DNA from: Thalassia testudinum | Taxonomy: Eukaryota; Streptophyta; Magnoliopsida; Alismatales; Hydrocharitaceae | Length of the DNA stretch: 64,000 nucleotides | Assembly: GCA_037157565.1 (NCBI GenBank) | Contig: JAZHRO010000050.1 | Coordinates: 44,216,001 to 44,280,000, forward strand | Reading direction: 5' to 3' | Part shown: positions 12,609 through 22,223 of the stretch, one piece after another | Layout: every line of letters starts with the position of its first letter | How positions within the stretch are numbered: the stretch's first letter is position 1 | Made by a program: the position numbers and the translations under genes | Notes under the pieces: generated by a model | The model's database searches: none | Told to the model about the DNA's origin: nothing | What the model saw: the letters and a program-made list of their open reading frames with translations, nothing else

Positions 12609-14413
12609 TGTTGAGCGGAAAATCTACGCAAATGGGATTGAGTTTTGAAAACTCGTCGTCATAGTATGATTTGCGAAGAAATCCGCCAACAAATAAATTT
12701 ATACCAAAATTAGTAAAGAGATTCTGGGTCGAACACAGGGAGGCTACGTCGATCTAAAATCCGCTATTATATTTTTTTGGTATTTTTGTTTTGAAAGAGA
12801 GATAATCACAATGAAATTAATATTAACACTAAGAGAGAGAGAGAGAAAGAGAACAATCACTTTGTATCTGAATACTGTTTACAACTAGAAAGCAGGAAAT
12901 GATTACAGCTATAAAGCGGTAAATCTACACTAGAAAGTGGTAAAAGAGAAGGTAGAGAGAAGTTATTCTCCTTGACGACTGCTTGGAGGATGAGCCGTAA
13001 CGACGGAGCGCTCGGACGAAGGTGGTGAGATGCAGGACGAAGGAGAACGACGAAAGATGACGAAGAACGGGGCAGGACGGCGTCGTAACAAGATCCACTT
13101 CCCAAATGGGAGTGAGAGGACCATTGCAGAATGCTCCATGAAGGGGATGAGAAGGTGGAAAAATTTTAATTTTAACTCTAATGGAGCATCCCAGGTTTGG
13201 GACAAGCTTTTAAAGTTTTGGAGGGGGTGAAAGAAGAGAGAAAGGGATGAAGAAAGTGTGGGGGCCATAGGGTTATATATAGGTGTAGATTTAAGAGGGA
13301 AAATGGCTAATTACACTTTAAAAATTAATTTCAGGGTCATTAGTGACAGATTTATCCGTCACTAAAGGACTAAACATGGGCAACATGCATGCCCCGGCCA
13401 CGCCTCTTCTTCTTCCTTTGATTTCAACGCATGCAACACTAATCCACGATTACGTGATCTCAATCATCCATCTCGCATCCGACAACTCCGATCGCATCAC
13501 ACCACGCCTTCATCTTCTCTTCCTCAATGCTTAAAGCCCATGATCTCTCGATCTTAGCTGTCCAATCGCGAGATCAAACAACTTAAGATGCTCATCGTGC
13601 AAATACTTTAGCCATTGAGCGCATGACGTGAATGAATCAGGGTCGTCCACACGACATCTGGCGATCCTGATTCAAATTGGATCTGCATTCAAGAGGTGTG
13701 CTACGGGGATTCGATCCCATGACCTCACGCGTGGAAGGATGTTATCCACTGCACTATGCTCATGGATAGACAAGAAGAGAATTCTTGTATCATTTAATGC
13801 TAACCGTTGGATCTTGATTCGACGGTTGAGATTAGATGTGGAATTCTTCTCACATGAGATGTGGCTTGAGGGAGGCAACCTGATCAACTCTCAGCCGTTG
13901 GATCAGAGAACAAGGTAGCGAGCAATTTGGAGAGTCTGGATGGTGCCACATGGCATCATTTGGACCGTCCATCTTCTATGAGTTGTAAATGGTGCCATGA
14001 ATGTCGGATTGGATCGATTTTCACACCGTTAGGCTACGATCGTCGATCCGAACCTATCCGTGCGGTTGAATTTGTCATCTAAAGTGTGGATTTACACCAT
14101 CTTGGCCCTTGATATCTGACCTTTCTCGAATTATATCTAATGCTATGGAAGTCCGATCAAGGCGATCTTGGAGTCGTTGAACTTCAATCATTGCCCTGAT
14201 TAGATCCGTATAGTCGAATCTTCAATCCGAGGCCTCGATTAAATGTTGCCCTGTTACCTAACCACAAAAAGGAAAAATTAACGTAAACTTTATACAACCT
14301 AACCTAAATGCAAGATGATGCATGTTATGCAATATTTATAATATATGATGCAACTCTATGTCTAAGAACATACAAAAATAGATGATTTATGTGATATAAA
14401 TGTGTTTACATCA
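12609..14413 (-). mobile_element. Solo LTR (family A, 1805 bp) inside the CACTA-1 transposase
   Basis: The ends are TGTTGAGCGG and TTTACATCA on the plus strand. Related sequence makes up the left part of the LTR at 43795-45457 (shared gggtcgaacacagggaggc-type block, the agaaagcaggaaat block, and the GGAGCAT block). The right part resembles LARD-B LTR sequence. No internal domain is present. Flanking 5-mers are tgtcc and catcc (3 of 5 identical), so the duplication is decayed. The transposase reading continues across it. A TATA-like ttatatata lies at 13273-13281. Confidence 0.75.
13690..13768 (-). other. tRNA-like segment within LTR family A
   Basis: On the minus strand a box A-like TAGTGCAGTGG is followed about 35 bases later by GATCGAATC, an exact fit to the Pol III box B consensus GWTCRANNC, within a GGG/CCC T-arm. 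A full cloverleaf acceptor stem is not evident, so I do not call a tRNA gene. A similar segment occurs at the matching position in the other LTRs (37862-37940, 44767-44845). Confidence 0.5.
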
Positions 14414-14803
14414 CATCCATCTCTTGATTTATTTTCCTGATTCCTCATCATCAATTTTGTTGTATTACTGAAATAAATAGGCGTTGAAGCCTAGGGATCA
14501 GTGGAAAATAATAGAGAATCTTTTCTGATTGTTTCTTCCCACTTATGTTTGTTGATTTACCTACCTTATCCTCTCCTTACCACATTTGGGATAGTTATTC
14601 AACCCTAAGTACACATTTCTGTATGAGACACAATCATTACGACAGGCATCAATCTTCTCGCATTTCAATTGGAGCCTGCGTATTTGCTTCTTCGCATCAT
14701 ACCATGACCTAGGGTACCCAGCAGGATTTTTCAGCAACTCTCTAATGAATTAAAGGACCTTAGACATTAATTTCGCTATGGCTCTATTCATCACTTTCAT
14801 TAA
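14414..14803 (-). pseudogene. CACTA-1 transposase, middle segment
   Basis: The minus strand reads IRELLKNPAGYPRSWYDAKK, then a block with CEKIDACRNDC, VSYRN and YPKCGKERIR. This is the region before the catalytic core in TNP2-like proteins, normally close to KIDACPNDCMLYW and CPVCG. It ends at the solo LTR (14413) and begins at the truncated LTR of Athila-2 (14804). Stops occur after KERIR and in the tail. About 80 residues expected between this piece and the N-terminal piece at 21064-21280 are missing. Confidence 0.8.
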
Positions 14804-15003
14804 TGTGCTACATTGCAAATTAGATTTTGAGTAATATATTATGCTCATTTACATTAATTATTGAGATTAGCGCGTGAATTCCTATTTGCTACCAGCGAAC
14901 GACCTCGAACTTTCATCTGAGTTATAAATTTTATCTATTTTGAGTGATTTTATCCTATACTACGACGTATCTCTTAAACAACGACAAAATTTGCTCATAA
15001 ACA
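14804..15003 (+). repeat. Truncated 5' LTR of Athila-2 (last 200 bp)
   Basis: It matches 20864-21063 over its full length, from tgtgctacattgcaaat to cgctcataaaca, with scattered substitutions. Upstream of 14804 the similarity stops and CACTA-1 transposase sequence begins. It is the 3' end of LTR family C. Confidence 0.85.
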
Positions 15004-15006
15004 TTT

Positions 15007-15028
15007 TGGCGCCATTGCCGGGGATCGA
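15007..15028 (+). promoter_or_regulatory. Primer binding site of Athila-2 (tRNA-Asp)
   Basis: TGGCGCCATTGCCGGGGA begins three bases after the LTR end. It matches the complement of the plant tRNA-Asp 3' end at 17 of 18 positions. The next four bases (TCGA) also agree with the tRNA, although only 18 are normally used. Confidence 0.9.
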
Positions 15029-15555
15029 GTTACCCAAGCACCTATCCTACAGTCCCTTGATTGGTCTCAACCTTTTGAGATCATGTACGATGCATCTGAT
15101 TATGCTGTGGGTGCGGTACTTGGGTAGAAAATAGATGGGAAACCCGTGGTCATCTACTACGCTAGCAAGACACTTGACAAGGCTCGGCGTAACTGCACAG
15201 TTAGTGAGAAAGAGCTGCTAGCAGTAGTATTTGGCCTGGAAAAATTCAAATCTTATCTTTTAGGTTCCCATGTTATCATATATTCAGATCACACTGCAGT
15301 GAGGCACCTCCTCATGAAGGACTTGAAACCTCAACTAATCCACTGGATCTTGCTATTGCAACAATTCGACCTCGAGATCCGTGACAAGGTGAAAAAGCAG
15401 AATGTGGTAGCTGACCACTTGTCCCACCTTCCTTCTGATATTATCAACCCTTCTGGACCCATCACAGAACACTTTCCTGATGAGCACCTCATGACTATCA
15501 GTGCGAGACTTCCTTGGTTTGCTGATTTGGTGAACTACTTGGCGTCACATTAGAT
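15029..15555 (+). pseudogene. Athila-2 RNase H domain (starts abruptly at the primer site)
   Basis: The reading begins VTQAPILQSLDWSQPFE directly after the primer site, continues through DASDYAVGAVLG and a stop, then is open at 15146-15553: [58 protein letters not shown]. It ends in a stop where Athila-D reads on into the integrase N-terminus. The missing N-terminal half of Pol shows an internal deletion of several kilobases. Confidence 0.85.
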
Positions 15556-16707
15556 CCCATCCAATTGGCTGAAGGCCAAGAAGGACAAATTGCTTTCCGA
15601 TGACAAGTACTACATCTGGGAGAAGACCCATACCTCTTCCACATTGGTGCTAATTAGATCATCAGACAGTGCATCCCAGAAGCGAAAATTCAGGACATTT
15701 TATCCTTCTACCATGACCAGGCCTGCGGCAGACACTTCCTCGGACATAAAATTGCAACAAAAGTCCTCCAGTGCAGCTTTTATTGGCCCAAGATTTTCAA
15801 GGATGCATACGATCACTTGGGCAACATGAGCCACCACGATATGATGCCTTTACAGTCGATTCTCATATGCGAAATATTTGATATTTAAGGGATTGATTTC
15901 ATGGGACCCTTCCCTATCTCGGACGGCTTTGAGTACATTCTTCTCATTGTAGACTATGCATCTAAATGGATTGAAGCCATCCCGACCCGAACCAACGATC
16001 ATAAGGTAGTAATCAAATTCATTCATTAGAACATCTTTTCTCGGTTTGGCATCCCACGTGCCATTATCTCTGATGAAGGGACCCATTTCACAAATGCTCA
16101 GTTCAGATCACTAATGACCAAGTACGAGGTGTTACACCGAATCTCTACTCCTTATCACCCCCAAACCAACGATCTAGCTGAGCTATCAAATCGGGAGATC
16201 AAGAAAATCTTTCAAGTCATTGTTCGACCTAACTGGAAAGATTGGCCGTCCCGACTTCCGGAAGCCCTGTGAGCTTATAGGACCGCCCACAAGACCCAAT
16301 TAGGCATGTCTCCCTTCAGGTTGGTGTACAGGAAGGCATGTTACCTCCCCGTCGAGTCGAAGCACAAAGCCTATTGGGTAGTATGGAAGTGTAATCTAGA
16401 TCTTTCTAAGGCTAGAACCCACAGACAGCTTCAAATGAGCGAAATCGATGAACTACGCAATGACGCGTACAAGAACTCACGAATTTACAAAGAGTAGGTT
16501 AAGGCCTTTCACAACAAGCACATATCCAAAAAGATCCTTCATCCTGGTCAAAAGGTCATACTCTTTAATGCCAAGCTAAAACTCTTCCCGGGCAAACTCA
16601 GATCAAAATGGATTGGACCATATCTTATCCAACGTATTTTCAAAAATGGAGCCGTTGAAATCAGTCAACCCAGCCTTGATTATGAACCTTTTATTGTGAA
16701 TGGCTAG
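15556..16707 (+). pseudogene. Athila-2 integrase (broken)
   Basis: The N-terminal zinc region (about 15690-15830) is frameshifted. The core reads [17 protein letters not shown] (15890-15950), [14 protein letters not shown] in place of SDGG (16040-16080), and STPYHPQTNDLAELSNREI with the catalytic Glu (16140-16200). It then continues through a stop to KTQLGMSPFRLVYRKACYLP (16300-16350). The C-terminal domain follows at about 16500-16705 (PGQKVILFNAKLKLFPGKL). Stops are present at several points. It is closely similar to the Athila-1 integrase. Confidence 0.85.
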
Positions 16708-18374
16708 TGACTTAAGCCGTTCATTGAACTCACCGATACAAACTTGGCTGAGGTATCTTTTGACCTCCATTCTCCCTGAGCATATTGCGCCCAACTGATG
16801 CCGTTAAACTCAACACTTAACGGGAGGCAATCTGTCATCTTTATAAAGAAAACCCGAAACCCTTCTTAAACATCTCATTGCTGAACTCATATTGCACTTT
16901 AGGATTCATCCATTAGAACAGCCAACTCCACCTTTGGTACTCGTACCTGAGCTTGAAATCATCCGCAACAGACATCTCGACCCGTCCACCCACCTAAAAC
17001 CTATTCTAATGTACGATCTAAGCTGAACTCAAACCCACCTAACTTACAATGAGGACATTGCAAATTGTAGGCATGGGGGGTATTAAAGTGCAAAACGCTG
17101 TGAGAATCACTTCACAAGAAAGGGTTTTATCAAAAAAATTACATACTCCAAAAAAAAAGGAGGTTGAGGAAAAAGAAGAGCCATTTTCGAAAAGGAGGGA
17201 AGAAAATTGAAAAGAGAAGAAAGGAGCACAAAGAAAAAGAAAAGAAACTTGAGTCCCTTAGAAACAATTTGGAACCTACCCACCTTCTAGGTTGGAGCAA
17301 ATGATGAACTAAAACCTGAAAGGCTAAAACTTAAGGGATTAGTGGCGAATACCGACCATAGGACTCTTGGATCTATATTGGATTTAAACATTTACGTACT
17401 CGTCAAGATTCGGATTAATCCTCAAGAGGTTGGGGAAAATGCAAAGTTTATGTATTAGGCCTAAGGCTTAGGGAGTATTCAACCCCACTAACTGATCTCT
17501 AGTTTGCGGGACTCGGTAACTTAAGCACCCTAAATCACACACAGTCGGGTTCAGTGCGCTCTAAAGATAAAACATGACAAAAGGCATTTAATCTATTCTG
17601 AAAAAGGTCCTAAGATCTAGATTAAAAGCAGCTCGAAAATACAAGTTGATTTGGACGAGTTCCCAACGCAGAGAGGAGGGAAATTCCCCTTGAAGATGCG
17701 CAATAACATATCGTCTCCTCGGTTCTTATCTCCTATGATATCTAGATATCCTACTGGGGGCATGTAATCACCTTGTGCTGGTTCAGATGCCATGGGCGGC
17801 ATTATCACGAAATATTGATTGCTAAGGTCTAAATTTAGCTACAGAACGCCATGGGTGGGATTATCCTAAAATCTCAAAAGCCAGGGTTCTGGGGGTTGCC
17901 ATTGGCGGTGCTATCTCGAAGCTTCGATTGCAAGGGACCCTACGAGGATTGATGGTGGGGACAAGGAATCCAATACACACCATGTTTAGGGCCAATCCAA
18001 GGATGGATCTAAGGAAAAATATAATGAAAAGAAAAGACAGAGAAGCTCTCCACAAATCAAATTCTCCTTCTGTGTCTCTATCAAAATGCACTGCAAACTG
18101 AACCAGACTAACCATGTTTCAATCACGAGTGCTTTAATCACTAGGTCCAACGAACCCTAGGTTAGTTCTTGCGGGCCATAGAAACCTTCGCGGAAGACTA
18201 ATGCGAAAGCTAGTCAGGTCTGGATCTGGGCTGGTACTTGAGAACCTTTGGGCCTATTGTTGGTATTAAGATCTGATTCCTAGAGATGCAACCTAGTAAG
18301 GCATCCTGACGGTTACATCCGACCTAGATGACTGGTTCGATTCATATGGTTTTGCTAAGGGACTAGCAAAAGCT
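16708..18374 (+). other. Athila-2 3' untranslated region with first G-run, A-rich stretch and triple repeat
   Basis: After integrase comes aatgaggacattgcaaattg and then gcatggggggta (17068-17083), a purine tract found at this place in several Athila relatives here. An A/G-rich stretch follows at 17130-17250. Three copies of a block starting gccatgggcgg are at about 17790, 17848 and 17896. No protein with a recognisable domain is encoded; the minus-strand frames at 17617-18115 are chance. Confidence 0.6.
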
Positions 18375-18387
18375 AAGCATGGGGGTA
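18375..18387 (+). promoter_or_regulatory. Polypurine tract of Athila-2
   Basis: aagcatgggggta lies immediately before the 3' LTR start TGATGGGAACACC. The same GCATGGGG(G)(A)TA tract sits next to the 3' LTRs of LARD-B (38548-38560, minus) and Athila-D (57947-57959, minus). It primes plus-strand DNA synthesis. Confidence 0.75.
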
Positions 18388-21063
18388 TGATGGGAACACC
18401 ATCATGAGCCATAACTAGCTCAGTTTGATCTGATTAAGTGAATAAAGGCCCCTACATATTCATCAGAAGCTCTTAAGGGCACAAAACACCAATTTGAGAA
18501 GAAGATAAGAATACAGGGTTATTTCTGTAAATTTACCATTCTATCACAAAAACAGAATAACCACGGGTTTTCTCAGGGGTTGAACAAAGGTCGAATGTGC
18601 TTTAGAGTCTATTAAGAGGGTTCATATAGAACGAAATGGGTTTTCACGCATTACGGGAATTAATGGACATATGAAATCCTAAAAACATACCCGCTTAATT
18701 AACTGAGGTTTCGATCAGGATAAAATTCACCTAAAACCTCTATAAATCATAGAAAAATATTCTCTAGGATTTGGCATCTTTAAATTTACCATCAAAACCT
18801 ATTTTGACCTAAAACAGAGCCACAGAAAGACCTTTGCGCTAATTTAGGTTTTTGCATAAATTATCCAATCAAACGAGGTCAAAACCAATAATCCAACTTC
18901 GCCATTGGATTCCTTAGGTCCAAACTAGATTTGTATCAAAATTTGCGCCCAATCTGAGATTGTTTCGACTTAGTTTGCACTTTGGTCCAAGTCTAATTTT
19001 CTTTATTTCACATGCCCCCTCAACTTTTGAATTTCTTACAAAAAGGCCCCCAACTTCTTTGTCTTCTTCACAAAAAGGCCCCTGCCTCACCAAAATCCTA
19101 TTCCTACAACTCCGGCGAGCTTCATTTAGCAAGATCTCATTGGTTTCTTAACGAATCCTTCTCAGATTTGAAAGGGGAATTCGTCAAGAAACTAACTTCC
19201 TTTTTAACCAGATCCAAAGTCCCAAAAGTCACCCAAATCCTCATGCGAATCCTTCAAAGGAGTGGGTCTCCTATTCTGGCGACCTTCCAAGCTTGAAAGC
19301 TTGGCTTCCAAGCTTCAACCAACCCCTTGCTACCTATATAAAGACTCCCAAGACCTGCCCGTCCTCCCTAAGCTTGATTTTGGCTGGTTCTACCCTCATT
19401 TCCTCCCTCCTATTTCGGCCGAAAGGCTCCTCAAGCTCTGGCGACTCCCTCTGCCTATCCTCGTCGTCCGATCGCAATACTGATGACGGATTCTTCTTCC
19501 TCATTTTCCTTCGTATCGTGCAATACCAGCCACTGTCTCTCTCCCTCCGTCATCGTCGCTGTCCTACCTACCGGAGTGTTTTCTTCCCCGGCATCGGCCT
19601 ACCAACACCGTTGTCGTTCTCCCCCCTTCGTCTATTAGATTAGGGTTAGTTAGTTAGTTTAGATCTTTAGGTTAGTTTTACACCCCAAAAATATCCCCTC
19701 GACTCATGTGACCACCCTCGTCTTCTCCGCATTTGGCAACCACTCCGACGAAGCGTTTCCACTGCTACACAGCTTCATCCGCCTCGCCGACGCACCCACA
19801 AGCACCGCCATCCCTCCACGCACAAAACCCCTATCTCTATTCCCCTTCCCATCCACCCGAACCCTCTGTCGACCAACCCACCTTCCCACCTCCGTTCCCG
19901 ACTCCGTCCAGCCACCACACACGTCCATTCACCACACAACCACCACAAATGCACTCCACGCCCTACGGCGAAACTCCTGAGCTTGTTTAATTGGGCCGCG
20001 AGGCCATGTTTATGTTTTCAGGTACAGGACATGCAGCTGCCATTACCGAAGAGCTTCAAGGAAGCTTCAAGCTCGCTCCATATCTCGATAGCCCTAGGTG
20101 GAAATCCCAGGATGTGCAGAATCACCTCAGGCACTACCCTAGGTGGTCAATTGGATGCCTTGACCTCGTGAGCTGCAGCAATTGAAGGAAACCTGCAGCT
20201 GTACATAAAGAGGGAGTGTGGGATTTAGTCCCACCTCGTAACGTGAAGAGCGTCTGTGGTGACTTAAATTATTTTTTTGCATAGGGCTTATCTCCTCCTA
20301 ACAGATGAGGGTAAGGTCCTCCTTACCCACTTGCCTCGCTCGTGACATGCATCATGCGGGCCTGGCTCCGACCCAACCTGCCTAACCTGCGCACACCTCA
20401 ACTGCTACCCCACGTCGGCAGCCCTGGTCCTGGGTGTGCTTTAGACCCGATTACCCGTTACTATGCAAGGCTCTAAGAGAGTGGAACCTAGAGATAAAGA
20501 GAGAGAGAGCACGAGGGCAGGGGGTTTTGCTCTCACTAGCACCTATGCGACACTTAGTTGTGAGGAGAAGAAAGGCTGAAGAAAGAGTTGTGAAGAAGAA
20601 GAAGAACAGAGAAAGAAGAGGAGGCTGAAGAAGAAGCACAGTGCCCTCTTGGCACCATAGCAAGGCTGACTTAAGCCGTCTGATTGAGTGCCCTGTCGTC
20701 TAATGGAGTGCACTATGCACTAAAGTTTGCATGGTTGATATTGTTCATTTATTTAGATGATTAAGTAATTATTATATGAGTATCTAAGTCATAATTGGTG
20801 ATTCAAATCACCATTATTTTGTCTTAGATAACTTTTTGCCTCAATAGATTCTTGATATACTTATGTGCTACATTGCAAATTAGATTTTGAGTAATATATT
20901 GTGCTCATTTACATTAATTGTTGAGATTAGCACATGAATTCCTATTTGCTCCCAACGAACGACCTTGAACTTTCATCTGAGTTATAAATTTTATCTATTT
21001 TGAGCAATTTTATCCTTTACTACGACACATCTCTTAAACAACGATGAAATTCGCTCATAAACA
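18388..21063 (+). repeat. 3' LTR of Athila-2 (LTR family C, 2676 bp)
   Basis: It starts TGATGGGAACACC and ends GCTCATAAACA. A TATA-like CTATATAAAG is at 19334-19343. The palindrome-like tgtgggatttagtcccac is at 20217-20234 and ACCCGATTACCCG at 20447-20459. The reverse complement resembles 22224-24714 and 6936-9590. The 3-frame open stretches at 19012-19990 lie in C-rich LTR sequence and have no recognisable domain. Confidence 0.85.
19334..19343 (+). promoter_or_regulatory. TATA-like box of LTR family C
   Basis: CTATATAAAG lies about 950 bases into the LTR, followed by C/T-rich sequence. It is a plausible U3 promoter; activity is not shown. Confidence 0.5.
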
Positions 21064-21280
21064 GCCACCAACCATTACATATCACATGCTCGAAAACATT
21101 GCCTTAATTATGGAAAATTCCATTCAAATAGTGCCTACATGGGCATAAAATCAATTGAAGAAATTCTCCTCGTCTAAATGTCATCCCATCATCATTAAAT
21201 GGCCACTCCAGAAACGAAATCACTCCATTCTTGTATTCATAGTAATTCAAATTCCTCAAGCTAATCCATTACTTATCCAT
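21064..21280 (-). pseudogene. CACTA-1 transposase, N-terminal segment (Transpos_assoc domain)
   Basis: The minus strand starts ATG GAT AAG at 21280 and reads MDK, stop, WISLRN, then YEYKNGVISFLEWPFND, LILCPCRHYLNG and VFEHVICNG. This matches the plant Transpos_assoc pattern (MDKSWM...Y..GV..FL, CPC..C.N, V..HL...G), although the third Cys is Tyr here. Two internal stops are present. The segment is cut at 21064 by Athila-2 and continues at 14803. Confidence 0.85.
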
Positions 21281-22223
21281 GATAATTAGCCTAAATGTCA
21301 ATGTCAACCACTCATAAGTTAGATTCAAATAAGGAAAATATGTGTTTTTTAAGAAGATTTTCACTTGATAGCTCATCCTTGAAGATCAGAACAGAACATT
21401 ACTTACATGCAACCAGTGTTTGGAGAAATTTCGACAGTATTTCTCTGCACTTCTCCAGTATACCCCCCAAGACTAACCTTAACTACATTCCCAATAGCCC
21501 TCACTAAATGACGCTTCTAGAACAAAGCTAAAATTAATTGGTAGCTACATACAAGAAGTAACCATAAGTTGTAATCAAATCTTTAAGGACCTCCTTAATT
21601 CAGAACTTTTCTAAACTAAGGACGACAACACTTATGGCATGCTATAAAGATAAAATATCATGCATGTAAATGAAGTATGCACACACTCCCCATTGTTCGT
21701 ATAACATAATCATAAGTCTTAACGGGCAAGTATTTTAACACAGTTATATCTCTCTCACAACCTATATCCTAGGGGTTACAACTCCTATTATTTGTCATCA
21801 GGTGCATCTAAATTTGTGCAAGCATATGTATCTATAAAGTTATAATAAAAATATTGTAATGAAACATAAATATCAAATATTTCAATTATAAATTACTTTT
21901 CTAACAGTAACTCCCTCCACCCCAACCTTCTCCTCCCCCTCACCCTCTCGCTTATCCTCCTCTATCCCCCTCCCTTTGATTCTATGCTTCTCCCTCCTCC
22001 CTCAATTCTCTCCTCTTCCTCCCTCTCCCTCGGGCCCTCCTCCTCTAAACCTTCCTCCTCCCACCTCTCTCCTCTAGCTCCTCCTCAAGATGCTCCTCCT
22101 CCCACCTCCTCCTTCATCCTCCCACCTTCAGTACCCCCCCCTCCATCTTCCCTCCCTTCCTCCTGCACCACCCACGAAAAACAAGTAACAGGTTATTATA
22201 CAAAACATTTAAGTAAACATAAT
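21281..22223. other. Upstream region of the CACTA-1 transposase, with a C/T-rich tract
   Basis: No convincing gene. From 21905 to 22170 the plus strand is a C/T-rich tract (tcctcctccc repeats), giving a spurious Ser/Pro-rich frame at 21984-22250. The frame at 21295-21507 has no recognisable features. Confidence 0.5.

Larger units (their letters stand above)
14804..21063 (+). mobile_element. Athila-2: internally deleted Ty3 element on the plus strand
   Basis: Order on the plus strand: truncated 5' LTR (last 200 bases), primer site, RNase H, integrase, a 1.7-kb 3' untranslated region, polypurine tract, and full 3' LTR (18388-21063). Gag, protease and RT are absent; the primer site is joined directly to RNase H. 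Bases flanking the two ends (attaa and gccac) do not match. The host transposase lacks sequence at this point, so a deletion removed the 5' LTR start together with host DNA. Confidence 0.85.

Noticed and set aside
19012..19990. Ser/Pro-rich frames resembling a small gene after a TATA box
   Set aside because: Inside the Athila-2 3' LTR, with no domain; the TATA box is better read as the LTR promoter.
14804..21063. Reading the two 200-bp repeats as complete short LTRs (TRIM-like element)
   Set aside because: Each repeat starts TG and ends CA, but a polypurine tract and a full LTR start at 18388 precede the second copy. The first copy is therefore a truncated 2.7-kb LTR.
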